NCBI RefSeq assembly: GCF_030814475.1
Contig: NZ_JAUSVF010000001.1
Coordinates: 3,602,001-3,666,000 of the forward strand
Reading direction: 5' to 3'
DNA: 64,000 bases
Source of the DNA: Pararhizobium capsulatum DSM 1112
GTDB lineage: Bacteria > Pseudomonadota > Alphaproteobacteria > Rhizobiales > Rhizobiaceae
Shown: in pieces, positions 42,243 to 51,591 of the stretch
Position numbering within the stretch: position 1 is the stretch's first letter
Layout of the letters: each line of letters begins with the position of its first letter
The notes under the pieces: model-generated
The model's input: the letters and a program-made list of their open reading frames with translations, nothing else
Databases searched by the model: none
What the model was told of the DNA's origin: nothing
Position numbers and translations under genes: made by a program

Positions 42243-43532
42243 TCAGGAACCCTTGCCGCCGCACTTGCCGGTGGCAACGTTGAAGTTGCCGCAGGACATC
42301 GGCTTGCGCCAATCGGAGATCAGGTCCTTCGAGTCCGGCAGGTAGTCGGACCATTCGTCGCCGACGACTGGAGGCGTTTCCTGGACGATTTCGAACTGGC
42401 CGTCTGCCTGGATTTCGCCGATCAGGACAGGCTTGGTGATGTGGTGGTTCGGCATGACGGTGGCATAGCCGCCCGAAAGGTTCGGAACGGTGGTGCCGAT
42501 GATCGTGTCGAGAACAGCATCCGTGTCGGTCGTGCCGGCAGCTTCTACAGCCTTAACCCAGGCGTTGAAGCCGATATAGGCAGCTTCCATCGGGTCGTTG
42601 GTCACGCGCTTGTCGTTCTTGGTGTAGGCATGCCACTGCTTGATGAACTCGGCGTTCACGTCGGCATCGACGGACTGGAAGTAGTTCCAGGCAGCGAGGT
42701 GACCGACGAGCGGCTTGGTGTCGAGACCGGCGAGTTCTTCTTCGCCGACGGAGAAGGCGATAACCGGGATGTCGGTTGCCTTGACGCCCTGGTTGCCGAG
42801 TTCCTTGTAGAACGGAACGTTGGCGTCACCGTTGATGGTGGAGACGACGGCGGTCTTCTTGCCGGCCGAGCCGAATTCCTTGATCTTGGCAACTTCCGTC
42901 TGCCAGTCAGAGAAGCCGAACGGCGTGTAGTTGATGATGATGTCTTCCTTCGGGATGCCCTTGGCGATCAGGTAGGCTTCCAGAATCTTGTTGGTGGTGC
43001 GCGGGTAGACGTAGTCCGTGCCTTCAAGAACGAAGCGCTCGACGCCTTCGGTTTCCATCAGGTAATCGACAGCCGGAATGGCCTGCTGGTTCGGCGCGGC
43101 ACCGGTGTAGAAGATGTTGCGCGAGGATTCTTCACCCTCGTACTGGACGGGGTAGAAGAGGATCGAGTTCAGTTCTTCGAAGACCGGCAGAACCGACTTG
43201 CGCGACGAGGAAGTCCAGCAACCGAAAACGGCCGAAACCTTGTCGACGGAGATTAGCTCGCGGGCCTTTTCAGCAAACAGCGGCCAGTCGGACGCCGGAT
43301 CAACGACGACAGCCTCAAGCTTCTTGCCGAGAAGACCGCCCTTTTTGTTCTGCTCTTCGATGAGCATCAGCATGGCGTCCTTGAGCGTCGTCTCGGAGAT
43401 GGCCATGGTGCCGGAAAGCGAATGCAGGACGCCGACCTTGATGGTGTCGTCGGCTGCAAAGGCACCGGTGATTGCGGTCGTGGTGAGCGCAGCGGCGAGA
43501 AACGCGCTGTGGATGTGAGATGTGAATTTCAT
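42243..43532 (-). CDS. urtA: Urea ABC transporter substrate-binding protein UrtA
   Basis: This 429-residue periplasmic protein has signal peptide MKFTSHIHSAFLAAALTTTA with cleavage after AFA (about residue 26), then DDTIKVGVLHSLSGTMAISE, the typical UrtA opening. Other UrtA segments are LFYPVQYEGEESS and NGDANVPFYKEL. ATG 43532 follows GAGGGG. It is the first gene of the urea transport/urease unit and is divergent from the transporter-domain sensor kinase. Confidence 0.96.
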   Translation of the reverse strand: MKFTSHIHSAFLAAALTTTAITGAFAADDTIKVGVLHSLSGTMAISETTLKDAMLMLIEEQNKKGGLLGKKLEAVVVDPASDWPLFAEKARELISVDKVSAVFGCWTSSSRKSVLPVFEELNSILFYPVQYEGEESSRNIFYTGAAPNQQAIPAVDYLMETEGVERFVLEGTDYVYPRTTNKILEAYLIAKGIPKEDIIINYTPFGFSDWQTEVAKIKEFGSAGKKTAVVSTINGDANVPFYKELGNQGVKATDIPVIAFSVGEEELAGLDTKPLVGHLAAWNYFQSVDADVNAEFIKQWHAYTKNDKRVTNDPMEAAYIGFNAWVKAVEAAGTTDTDAVLDTIIGTTVPNLSGGYATVMPNHHITKPVLIGEIQADGQFEIVQETPPVVGDEWSDYLPDSKDLISDWRKPMSCGNFNVATGKCGGKGS

Positions 43533-43581
43533 TGTGAACCCCTCTCGTTCTTTTGGCGACGGCATTTGGGAGACATTTACC

Positions 43582-43638
43582 GTTCGCTAACGAACTATCG
43601 GGCAGCGGCTTGGGAAACTATATACGTCAATTAACGTA
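43582..43638. promoter_or_regulatory. Inverted repeats between urtA and the sensor kinase gene
   Basis: Two short inverted repeats lie in the divergent intergenic region: GTTCG-CTAA-CGAAC (43582-43595) and TACGT-CAATTA-ACGTA (43623-43638). They are candidate sites for the LuxR-type response regulator encoded at 47146-48066. No clear sigma-54 promoter was seen. Confidence 0.35.
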
Positions 43639-43757
43639 GGTGCCGGGGCGAAACGTGCAGCTTTGAGCACCAGCCCACCCTTAAGCACCGTGATCTTCTG
43701 TGCTACGACCGAAGCCAGCAATGCCGTTTCAGGGTTTTGAGGGAACAGACGTCACCG

Positions 43758-46700
43758 ATGACAGCACGCCAGCGCATCATTCCGGTTCGGCGCGAGTATA
43801 ATCGCTGGGTCGCCAACCAGACGCTGGAAGACTACGCGCTGCGCTTCACCGCCAAGAGCGCGCGGCAATTTTCCTCGCAGCGCATCTCGCAGACGGCCAT
43901 CGGCGCCATCTCCTTCCTGGCGCTGGAGGCGATCGGCGGCGCGATCACTCTCTCCTACGGCACGACCAACGCCATCATCGCCATTTTGGTCGCCAGCGTC
44001 GTCATGCTCGTTGTCGGGCTGCCGATCGCGCGCTACGCCATCCGTCACGGCGTAGATATCGATCTTCTGACCCGTGGCGCGAGCTTCGGCTATATCGGTT
44101 CGACCATCACCTCGCTGATCTATGCCAGCTTCACCTTCATGCTGTTTGCGATCGAGGCCTCGATCATGTCCGCTGCGCTGGAGCTGGCGCTCGGCATTCC
44201 GCTCTGGATCGGCTACATCATCTCCGCCGTGATGGTGATCCCGCTCGTCACCCACGGCGTCCGGCTGATCAGCAAGTTCCAGCTGATCACCCAGCCCTTC
44301 TGGATCATTCTCAACATCCTTCCCTTCATCTTCATCGCGCTCGCGGATTGGAGCAAGTTCGACCTCTGGCTCGCCTTCACCGGCGCCGGCCATCCGGAAG
44401 GTGTGCCGGGCACGCTCGCCCCGTTCGCGCTGGTGGAATTCGGCGCCGCTTCCGCCGTCATCCTCGCCTTGATGGCGCAGATCGGCGAACAGGTGGATTT
44501 CCTGCGCTTCCTGCCGCCAGAGGGCCAGAGCCGCCTTCGCCACCGCTTTGCCGTCTTCATGGCCGGTGCGGGCTGGGTCGTTGTCGGCGCGCCTAAACTG
44601 CTGGCCGGCTCGTTCCTCGTTGTCCTGACGCTCGGCTCGGGCGTGCCAGTGTCCGATGCAGCTGATCCCGCCCATATGTATCTGACCGCCTTCGGCTACA
44701 TGATCCCGTCCCATACGGCGGCGATGCTGCTGATGGCGGCTTTTGTCGTTGTCTCGCAGCTCAAGATCAACGTGATGAACGCCTATGCCGGCTCGCTCGC
44801 ATGGTCGAATTTCTTCTCGCGCCTCACGCATAGCCATCCCGGTCGCGTCGTCTGGCTGATTTTCAACGTCGCCATCGCGCTTCTCTTGATGGAACTCGGC
44901 ATCTACAAGCTGCTCGAAGAAACACTCGGCATCTTCTCGATCATCGCCATGTCCTGGCTCTGCACGATCTCTGCCGACCTTTTCGTCAACAAGCCGCTGG
45001 GGCTGGCGCCGCCGGATATCGAGTTCAAGCGCGCCCATCTCTATGACATCAACCCCGTCGGCGTCGGCGCGATGACGGCTTCGGCCTTGGTGGCTCTGAC
45101 CGCCCATTTCGGCCTGTTTGGCGAAATGGCTGCGTCGCTAGCCCCCTATATCGCCCTTGTGACGGCCTTCATCGTCTCGCCGCTGATCGCGTGGCGCACC
45201 AAGGGTAAATACTACCTCGCCCGTCGGCAGCGCCATAGCTGGAAGAAGCTCTCTACCGTCACCTGCTCAATCTGCGAGCATCCTTTCGAACACGAGGATA
45301 TGGCCTGGTGCCCCGCCTATTCGGCGCCGATCTGTTCGCTCTGCTGTTCGCTCGACAGCCGCTGCCACGACATGTGCAAGCCGCATGCGAGCTTCAACGC
45401 CCAGACGGCCGTGGTCGCAAAAACGCTGCTGCCGCCGAAAATCATCGAAACCCTGTCGAGCCGCCTCGGGCGCTACGGCATCGCCGTGGTGCTGGCGGTC
45501 GCCGGCATCGGCGTCATCCTCGCCATGATCGCCCACCAGACGGGCACCGCATCGCCGGAAACCGCTGTCGTGGTCAACCGAACGGTCGGCGTCGTGTTCT
45601 TTGTCTTTTCGGTCGTCGCGGGTGTCGTCTGCTGGTTCTACGTGCTTGCCCATGACAGCCGGCTGGTGGCCGAGGAGGAATCCTCACGCCAGAACACGCT
45701 TCTGCTCAAGGAAATCGCCGCCCATAAGAAGACGGACGCCGCCTTGCAATATGCCAAGGAAACGGCCGAAGCTGCGAACCGGGCCAAGAGCCGCTATGTC
45801 GTCGGCTTGAGCCATGAGTTGCGCACGCCGCTCAATGCCGTGCTCGGCTATGCCCAGATCCTCGAGCGAGACGAAACCATCCCCGCCCCGCGCCAGTCGG
45901 CGATCAAGGTCATCCGCCGCTCGGCCGACCATCTCTCCGGCCTCATCGACGGATTGCTTGATATCTCGAAGATCGAGGCCGGACGTCTGCAAGTCTATTC
46001 CAACGAAATCAACATCCAGGATTTCCTCGACCAGATCGTCGATATGTTCCGTCCGCAGGCGCAGGCGAAGGACCTCGCCTTCGATCATATCCGGGCGCCT
46101 GCCCTGCCGCGCTATGTCCGCACCGACGAGAAGCGGCTGCGCCAGATCCTCGTCAACCTGCTCTCGAATGCCATCAAGTTCACCGATCGCGGAACCGTCC
46201 GCTTCGAGGTGAGCTATCGCAGTCAGGTCGCGACCTTCACCGTTTCCGATACCGGCCGAGGCATTTCTGCCGAGGACTTGCCACGCATCTTCGAACCATT
46301 CCAGCGTGGCGAGGCTGAGCATATCCGGCCGATGCCCGGCCTCGGGCTCGGGCTGACGATCACCCAATTGCTGGCAAATACCCTTGGTGGGGAAATCTCC
46401 GTGACCAGCGAGCGCGACAAGGGCTCGACCTTCCGGGTAAGGCTCATGCTGTCGGCCATCGAACGGCCGCGCGCGCTTGCTCCCTCGGTGCGCAAGATCG
46501 CCGGCTATGCCGGCGCCCGACGCACCATCGTCGTGGTGGATGACAACGAGGATCATCGCGATCTGATGCGTGAAGTGCTGATGCCCCTCGATTTCATCGT
46601 CCTGACGGCATCCGGTGGCGCCGAATGCCTGACGTTGATCGAGGGCATCAAGCCAGACCTGTTCCTCATCGACATCTCGATGCCCGGCATGAACGGGTGG

Positions 46701-47153
46701 CAACTGGTGTCACGGCTACGCGAATATGGCCAGAGCGCGCCAGTGATCATGCTGTCGGCCAATATCGGTGATGGCACGGCCGCCGCAGCCGGCGATGCCG
46801 ACTACAACGACACGCTGGCGAAGCCCTTTGATATCCGCCAGCTCAACGACAAGCTGGCGCTGCATCTCGGCCTTGAATGGCTGTACGACGATGAGCAGCG
46901 CCCGCCCCCATCGGTTCGGCCCATCCGGCCCGTCCGCACGCCAGGCCCTGCCCATGTCGAAGAGCTCATCCGACTCGGCGAGATCGGCTACATCAGGGGC
47001 ATTGAGGCCAAATTGAACGATTTGGCGCGGATCGAGGAAAACCAGCCGTTTACCGAAGTCGTGCGTGTCTATGTGCAGGCCTTCGATCTTGCAGGCTACG
47101 CCACATTCCTGCAGAAGATCAGCGACAACAACGGGAGACTCGCCGGTGAATGA
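43758..47153 (+). CDS. NCS1-transporter-domain hybrid sensor histidine kinase
   Basis: This protein of about 1131 residues has an N-terminal NCS1 (purine/cytosine permease)-like membrane domain of about 12 spans (about 40-470) and a Cys cluster CSICEHPFEH..CSLCC..CHDMC (503-540) resembling a zinc site. Two more spans follow (about 570-640), then HisKA with His686 in SHELRTPLNA, HATPase_c (GRGISAEDLPRIFEPF, GLGLGLTI) and a receiver domain with Asp972. A C-terminal stretch of about 80 residues ends the protein. ATG 43758 was preferred to TTG 43737. Divergent from urtA; the next gene, a response regulator, overlaps its end. I infer a transceptor sensing urea, a purine or a related solute, analogous to CrbS with its SLC5 domain. 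Confidence 0.9.
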   Translation: MTARQRIIPVRREYNRWVANQTLEDYALRFTAKSARQFSSQRISQTAIGAISFLALEAIGGAITLSYGTTNAIIAILVASVVMLVVGLPIARYAIRHGVDIDLLTRGASFGYIGSTITSLIYASFTFMLFAIEASIMSAALELALGIPLWIGYIISAVMVIPLVTHGVRLISKFQLITQPFWIILNILPFIFIALADWSKFDLWLAFTGAGHPEGVPGTLAPFALVEFGAASAVILALMAQIGEQVDFLRFLPPEGQSRLRHRFAVFMAGAGWVVVGAPKLLAGSFLVVLTLGSGVPVSDAADPAHMYLTAFGYMIPSHTAAMLLMAAFVVVSQLKINVMNAYAGSLAWSNFFSRLTHSHPGRVVWLIFNVAIALLLMELGIYKLLEETLGIFSIIAMSWLCTISADLFVNKPLGLAPPDIEFKRAHLYDINPVGVGAMTASALVALTAHFGLFGEMAASLAPYIALVTAFIVSPLIAWRTKGKYYLARRQRHSWKKLSTVTCSICEHPFEHEDMAWCPAYSAPICSLCCSLDSRCHDMCKPHASFNAQTAVVAKTLLPPKIIETLSSRLGRYGIAVVLAVAGIGVILAMIAHQTGTASPETAVVVNRTVGVVFFVFSVVAGVVCWFYVLAHDSRLVAEEESSRQNTLLLKEIAAHKKTDAALQYAKETAEAANRAKSRYVVGLSHELRTPLNAVLGYAQILERDETIPAPRQSAIKVIRRSADHLSGLIDGLLDISKIEAGRLQVYSNEINIQDFLDQIVDMFRPQAQAKDLAFDHIRAPALPRYVRTDEKRLRQILVNLLSNAIKFTDRGTVRFEVSYRSQVATFTVSDTGRGISAEDLPRIFEPFQRGEAEHIRPMPGLGLGLTITQLLANTLGGEISVTSERDKGSTFRVRLMLSAIERPRALAPSVRKIAGYAGARRTIVVVDDNEDHRDLMREVLMPLDFIVLTASGGAECLTLIEGIKPDLFLIDISMPGMNGWQLVSRLREYGQSAPVIMLSANIGDGTAAAAGDADYNDTLAKPFDIRQLNDKLALHLGLEWLYDDEQRPPPSVRPIRPVRTPGPAHVEELIRLGEIGYIRGIEAKLNDLARIEENQPFTEVVRVYVQAFDLAGYATFLQKISDNNGRLAGE

Positions 47154-48066
47154 GGCTGCGCATCCGCGCAATATCGTATTGATCGTCGATGATTCCCCCG
47201 AAACACTCGGCTTCCTCACCGATGCACTGGAACAATCCGGTTTCTCCGTGCTGATCGCGACCTCCGGCAATGCGGCCATCAACGTCGTCGAGCGCATCAC
47301 CCCCGATATCGTGCTGATGGATGCCGTCATGCCCGGCATGGACGGCTTCGACACCTGCCGCCGACTGAAGGCGAATGCCGCGATCGCGCAAGTCCCGGTG
47401 ATTTTCATGACGGGCCTCACCGAGACCGAGCATATCGTTCACGCGCTCGAATCCGGGGGCGTCGATTACCTCTCCAAGCCGATCAATATCGACGAGCTGC
47501 GTGCCCGCATCCGGGTGCATCTCGCCAACGCCCGCTCGACCCAGTCGGCCCGCGTTGCGCTCGATGCCGCCGGCCGTCATCTGCTGGCCGTGCGCGGCAA
47601 TGGCACGCTGCAATGGTCGACGCCGCAGGCGACGCGGCTGATCAATGCCGCAACCGGCCGTGACGACGGCATGGAAACGCTCGCCGGACATATTCGCCTC
47701 TGGACACAGGAGCGCGAAAAACATGGCGGCCGGAGCGAACCGCTGATCATCCAGCAGAACGGCCAGCCGGTGCTGCAGCTCGCCTATCTCGGCGCGATCG
47801 GCTCCGACGAATTTCTCTTCCGGCTGACCGGCATCAGCCAGACCAGCGACGATGAAATTCTGCGCCGTGCCTTCGCATTGACCGTGCGCGAGGCGCAAGT
47901 GCTTCTATGGATCGCCAAGGGCAAGGCAAACCGGGATATCGGCGAGATCCTGGGCCTCAGCGCCCGCACGGTGAACAAGCACCTTGAGCAGATCTACGTG
48001 AAGCTCGGCGTCGAAAACCGTGCCTCCGCTGCCGTCAAGGCCGCCGCCGTTCTCTATCAGGAATAG
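47146..48066 (+). CDS. LuxR-type response regulator
   Basis: This 306-residue protein has a receiver domain at about 10-120 (VDDSPE acidic pocket, phospho-acceptor in IVLMDAVMPGMDG, Lys in YLSKPI). A middle PAS-like region of about 110 residues follows, then a LuxR/FixJ helix-turn-helix at about 240-300 (LTVREAQVLLWIAKGKANRD, ARTVNKHLEQIY). GTG 47146 with GGGAG 8 bases upstream is the start, giving an 8-base overlap with the kinase gene. The pair is surely a cognate two-component system; targets are inferred to include the divergent urt-ure unit. Confidence 0.92.
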   Translation: MNEAAHPRNIVLIVDDSPETLGFLTDALEQSGFSVLIATSGNAAINVVERITPDIVLMDAVMPGMDGFDTCRRLKANAAIAQVPVIFMTGLTETEHIVHALESGGVDYLSKPINIDELRARIRVHLANARSTQSARVALDAAGRHLLAVRGNGTLQWSTPQATRLINAATGRDDGMETLAGHIRLWTQEREKHGGRSEPLIIQQNGQPVLQLAYLGAIGSDEFLFRLTGISQTSDDEILRRAFALTVREAQVLLWIAKGKANRDIGEILGLSARTVNKHLEQIYVKLGVENRASAAVKAAAVLYQE

Positions 48067-48074
48067 GCTTCGCC

Positions 48075-49049
48075 TCAGGCGACCCGATCCGGAGGCTCGC
48101 GGCCTTCGAAGAACGCGGTGATATTGTCCACCACCTTCATACCCATGGCCGTTCGGGTTTCGTCGGTCGCGCTGCCGAGATGCGGCAGCAGCACGACGTT
48201 CTGCAGACGTCGCAACGCTTCCGGCACGCCGGGTTCGGCCTCATAGACGTCGAGGCCCGCGCCACGAATGGTCCCGGCCTCCAGCGCCGCAATCAGCGCG
48301 GCTTCATCCACGACATCGCCACGTGCGGTGTTGATGAGGAATGCGCCCCGTTTCATCAATGACAGACGCTTCGTATCGATCAGATGCCGGTTCTCACCGC
48401 CGCCTGGGCAATGGAGGGAAACGAAATCCGAGACAGCCAGCACCTCCTCGATGCTATCGAGTTGCCGGGCGCCGTAGCGTGCAGCCTCGGCCGGATCGAT
48501 CCGCGAACGGTTCTGGAAAACGATATCCATATCGAAGCCGAAATGGCAGCGCTTGGCCATGACCTTGCCGATGCGGCCAAAACCGATGATGCCGAGCGTC
48601 TTGCCGGTCACCTTCGATCCAACCATGTGGGTGGGGCGCCAGCCTGTCCACTGGCCGGCCCGAACTTCCCTCTCCCCCTCGCCCGCGCGCCGAGCAACCG
48701 ACAGAAGCAGCGTCATGGAGATATCGGCGGTGCAATCCGTCAGGACGTCGGGCGTATTGGTAACGACGATGTCAGCAGCTTTTGCGGCAGCAATGTCGAT
48801 ATGATTGTAGCCGACGCCATAATTCCCGAGGATCTTCGCCTTCATCGATGCGTTTGCAAAGACCACGGCAGGCAGCTTGTCGGATACGGTCGGCAGAACC
48901 GCATCGAAGGTCTGCAAGGCCGCGCCCAGCTCAGCCTCAGACAAGGGAACATCCGTGGCATTCAACGCAGCGTCAAAGCGCTCGACCAGCACATTTTCCA
49001 CCGCCTTTGGCCATTTGCGAGTAACGAGGATACGTGGCTTGGCTGACAT
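48075..49049 (-). CDS. D-2-hydroxyacid dehydrogenase (glyoxylate/hydroxypyruvate reductase-like)
   Basis: This 324-residue NAD(P)-dependent enzyme of the D-isomer-specific 2-hydroxyacid dehydrogenase family has nucleotide fold KTLGIIGFGRIGKVMAKR (about 148-165). It has the catalytic Arg in LINTARGDVVDE (about 228-239), Glu in the YEAEPGVPEAL region and His in LPHLGSATDETR (about 282-293). The substrate-side segment GNYGVGYNHID fits glyoxylate reductases. It is convergent with the response regulator gene, leaving 8 bases between them, and stands alone on its strand. Confidence 0.93.
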   Translation of the reverse strand: MSAKPRILVTRKWPKAVENVLVERFDAALNATDVPLSEAELGAALQTFDAVLPTVSDKLPAVVFANASMKAKILGNYGVGYNHIDIAAAKAADIVVTNTPDVLTDCTADISMTLLLSVARRAGEGEREVRAGQWTGWRPTHMVGSKVTGKTLGIIGFGRIGKVMAKRCHFGFDMDIVFQNRSRIDPAEAARYGARQLDSIEEVLAVSDFVSLHCPGGGENRHLIDTKRLSLMKRGAFLINTARGDVVDEAALIAALEAGTIRGAGLDVYEAEPGVPEALRRLQNVVLLPHLGSATDETRTAMGMKVVDNITAFFEGREPPDRVA

Positions 49050-49183
49050 TTCGGACTCCGAGGCTTTGAGATTCGCTGTGCGAACGCACTAAACCAAGGC
49101 CGCCCCTCGAACACCAGCAGGTTTCGCAACTTTCGTCCGCAGGGACGCACATCGCGCATGACCCGAACCCCAGCATTCCCAAC

Positions 49184-49210
49184 GCAAAAGGCCCGGCAAT
49201 GCCGGGCCTT
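49184..49210 (-). terminator. Terminator of livK
   Basis: AAGGCCCGGC (49188-49197) pairs with GCCGGGCCTT (49201-49210) around AAT. On the minus strand a short T-run (TTTTG) follows. It lies 49 bases beyond the livK stop. Confidence 0.8.
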
Positions 49211-49227
49211 CGCGATCTGACGATCCC

Positions 49228-49272
49228 TTCGAAAACCCAGTGGTTTTCGAACGAAAACCTTACTGGTTTTCG
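49228..49272. repeat. Nested GGTTTTCG inverted repeats at the livK 3' end
   Basis: TTCGAAAACC (49228-49237) / GGTTTTCGAA (49242-49251) is a perfect 10-bp hairpin. It is followed by CGAAAACC (49252-49259) / GGTTTTCG (49265-49272), which includes the last codons of livK. The four alternating arms could form mutually exclusive hairpins. Confidence 0.6.
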
Positions 49273-50378
49273 AAGTAGCTGTACTTGCCGTCTTCACCCT
49301 TCTTCCAGGTGTACATGACGTAGTCCGGGCGGGTGATGTCGCCCTTTTCGTCGAAGCCGAGTTCGCCGATTGCGGTTGCAAACGGACCCTTGGCCTTGAT
49401 CGCTTCGGCAACAGCCTGCGAGTCGTTGCCGCCGGCAGCCTTGGCAGCTTCAGCGATAACCTGCAGAGCAGCGTAGGCGTAGAGCGTGTAGGCTTCCGGT
49501 TCGAAACCAGCAGCGCGGAACTTCTCGACGAGTTCCTTTGCAGCCGGGTTCTTGCGCGGATCCGGAGCAAACGTCATCAGCGTGCCGTTAACAGCGTCGC
49601 CAGCGATGGAAGCCAGTTCGTTCGAGACGATACCGTCGCCCGACATGAAGGCAGCCTTCAGACCCTGGTCGGCAGCCTGACGTTCGATCAGACCGAATTC
49701 AGTGTGCAGACCGCCGTAGTAGACGACCGTTACGCCGGCTTCCTTCATCTTGGCGATCAGAGCCGAGAAGTCCTTGTCGCCGGTGTTGATGCCTTCGTAG
49801 ATGACTTCAGTGACGCCGGCTTCGTTCATAGCCTTCTTGGTTTCGTCAGCAAGGCCCTGGCCGTAAGGCGTCTTGTCGTGAACGACAGCGACCTTGCCGT
49901 CCTTGAAGTTGGTGGCGATGTAAGCGCCGGCAACTGCGCCCTGCTGGTCGTCACGACCGCAGGTACGGAAGGTGTTCCACAGCCCACGCTCGGTGAAGGT
50001 CGGGTTGGTGGAAGCAGGGGTTACCTGAAGGATACCGTTTTCGGCGTAAACTTCCGAAGCCGGGATCGAAACGCCCGAGTTGAAGTGACCGACAACAAAC
50101 TTGACGCCATCGGCAACGAACTTGTTGGCAACCGAAACGCCCTGCTTGGCGTCGGAAACGTCATCGCCGAGAACGACCTTGATCTGCTCGCCATTGATGC
50201 CGCCAGCAGCATTGATGTCAGCAGCAGCCTGCTCTGCACCCTTCTGGAGCTGTGCGCCGAAGGCTGCATTCGGGCCGGTCAACGGGCCAGCGACGCCGAC
50301 GATAACGTCAGCCCATGCGGCGCCGCTGAAAGCGACCATTGCACTGAAGGCAACGGCCGACAAAAGTGACTTCTTCAT
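49260..50378 (-). CDS. livK: Branched-chain amino acid ABC transporter binding protein LivK
   Basis: This 372-residue periplasmic binding protein has signal peptide [19 protein letters not shown] with cleavage after AWA (about 23). The mature part [20 protein letters not shown] is typical of LivK/BraC. Segments [19 protein letters not shown] and [15 protein letters not shown] also match. It lies 118 bases after the small membrane gene of the liv cluster, with its own likely promoter there, and is followed by a good terminator. Ligand specificity (Leu/Ile/Val, broad amino acids) is by family. Confidence 0.95.
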   Translation of the reverse strand: MKKSLLSAVAFSAMVAFSGAAWADVIVGVAGPLTGPNAAFGAQLQKGAEQAAADINAAGGINGEQIKVVLGDDVSDAKQGVSVANKFVADGVKFVVGHFNSGVSIPASEVYAENGILQVTPASTNPTFTERGLWNTFRTCGRDDQQGAVAGAYIATNFKDGKVAVVHDKTPYGQGLADETKKAMNEAGVTEVIYEGINTGDKDFSALIAKMKEAGVTVVYYGGLHTEFGLIERQAADQGLKAAFMSGDGIVSNELASIAGDAVNGTLMTFAPDPRKNPAAKELVEKFRAAGFEPEAYTLYAYAALQVIAEAAKAAGGNDSQAVAEAIKAKGPFATAIGELGFDEKGDITRPDYVMYTWKKGEDGKYSYFENQ

Positions 50379-50496
50379 TTTGTTACTCCCAAATCTCGAG
50401 CGGGTCTGGTTTCGATATCCGGCGCAATACCCACCTTCATTGCGCCGGTATTTTTACTTCCGCCCCGGTGTTTGCACCGTGAGCCGGAATCCCTCT

Positions 50497-50841
50497 TTAT
50501 TTATTCTTCCACGAAAAGGGCGAGGCCTTCTCATAGAGCCAGTAGTAATTGCTGGTCATCTGCCGCGTCCTGTAGAAGCGGAAGCCCGCGGTAGAAAACA
50601 GCAAAAGAACGATCGTGTCTATCAGGTAGTAGTGGAGGCTGAACATCGTACCGCCAAACAGCGCGTGATGGACGAAACGGATGCCGACGCCCAGAAGAAG
50701 GGTGTAGATCAGCACCGTGCTGTAGTTCTGCCATCCCTCTGCGACGCTCTTGCCCGTGCGCCAGGCGGTCCACCCACCGATGATGCAGCTGACGAAGAGA
50801 AACTGCAGAAACGAGGCTTCTTCGTAGAGAATACCCTGCAT
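50497..50841 (-). CDS. Small membrane protein of the liv cluster (DUF6867-like)
   Basis: This 114-residue integral membrane protein has three predicted spans (about 8-25, 40-60 and 66-86) and a Tyr/Trp-rich tail (TSNYYWLYEKASPFSWKNK). From memory, similar proteins labelled DUF6867 occur between livF and livK in Rhizobiales. ATG 50841 follows GGAG at 8 bases; it starts 24 bases after livF. Its function is unknown; a role in assembling or regulating the Liv importer is only a guess. Confidence 0.8.
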   Translation of the reverse strand: MQGILYEEASFLQFLFVSCIIGGWTAWRTGKSVAEGWQNYSTVLIYTLLLGVGIRFVHHALFGGTMFSLHYYLIDTIVLLLFSTAGFRFYRTRQMTSNYYWLYEKASPFSWKNK

Positions 50842-50865
50842 GTCAAAAACTCCTGAACGGCGCCA

Positions 50866-51591
50866 TCAATGGCGACCGCCTTCCAGATAGGCTGCGCGAA
50901 CTTCCGGATTGGCAAGAAGTTCCTTGCCGCTGCCGCTCATCGTCACCAGGCCGTTGACCATCACGTAGCCGCGGTCGGAAAGCTTCAGCGCGCCGAACGC
51001 ATTCTGCTCGACGAGGAACACAGTGAGCCCCTGTTCCTTGTTCAGCTTCTTGATCGCTTCGAAGATGCCCTTGACGATCAGCGGTGCGAGACCAAGCGAA
51101 GGCTCGTCGAGAAGCAGAAGCTTAGGACGTGCCATCAGCGCGCGGCCGATAGAGAGCATCTGCTGCTCACCGCCCGAAAGCGTACCGCCGCGCTGCATCT
51201 GACGTTCCTTGAGGCGCGGGAAGAGCGTGAAGATCTTCTCAACGTCCTCGTCGAAATACTTCAGGTTGTCGAGGCTCGCGCCCATCTGAAGATTCTCGAA
51301 CACAGTCATGCGTGGGAAGATGCGACGACCTTCCGGCGACTGCGCGATGCGCAGACGGGCAATCTCGTGAGTCGGCAGGCGGGTGATGTCCTGGCCGTCG
51401 AAAATAACGGAGCCGGTACGAGCCTGCGGACTGCCGCAGATCGTCATCATCAGCGTCGACTTGCCGGCGCCGTTGGCGCCGATCAGGCAGACGATTTCGC
51501 CGCTGTTGACTTCGACATCGACGCCGCCGAGTGCGCGGATGTTGCCGTAATAGGCTTCGACGGACTTAACCTGGAGAAGCGGACCGCTCAT
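50866..51591 (-). CDS. livF: Branched-chain amino acid ABC transporter ATPase LivF
   Basis: This 241-residue ATPase has Walker A GANGAGKSTLMM (about residues 38-49), signature LSGGEQQMLSIGRAL (about 139-153), Walker B LLLLDEPSLGLAP and the LivF-typical NAFGALKLSDRGYVM. ATG 51591 overlaps the livG stop (ATGA). It pairs with LivG as the nucleotide-binding heterodimer. Confidence 0.96.
   Translation of the reverse strand: MSGPLLQVKSVEAYYGNIRALGGVDVEVNSGEIVCLIGANGAGKSTLMMTICGSPQARTGSVIFDGQDITRLPTHEIARLRIAQSPEGRRIFPRMTVFENLQMGASLDNLKYFDEDVEKIFTLFPRLKERQMQRGGTLSGGEQQMLSIGRALMARPKLLLLDEPSLGLAPLIVKGIFEAIKKLNKEQGLTVFLVEQNAFGALKLSDRGYVMVNGLVTMSGSGKELLANPEVRAAYLEGGRH

Noticed and set aside
43533..43757. 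Sigma-54/NtrC promoter expected upstream of urtA
   Set aside because: No TGGCAC-n5-TTGCA-like element could be found on the urtA strand.
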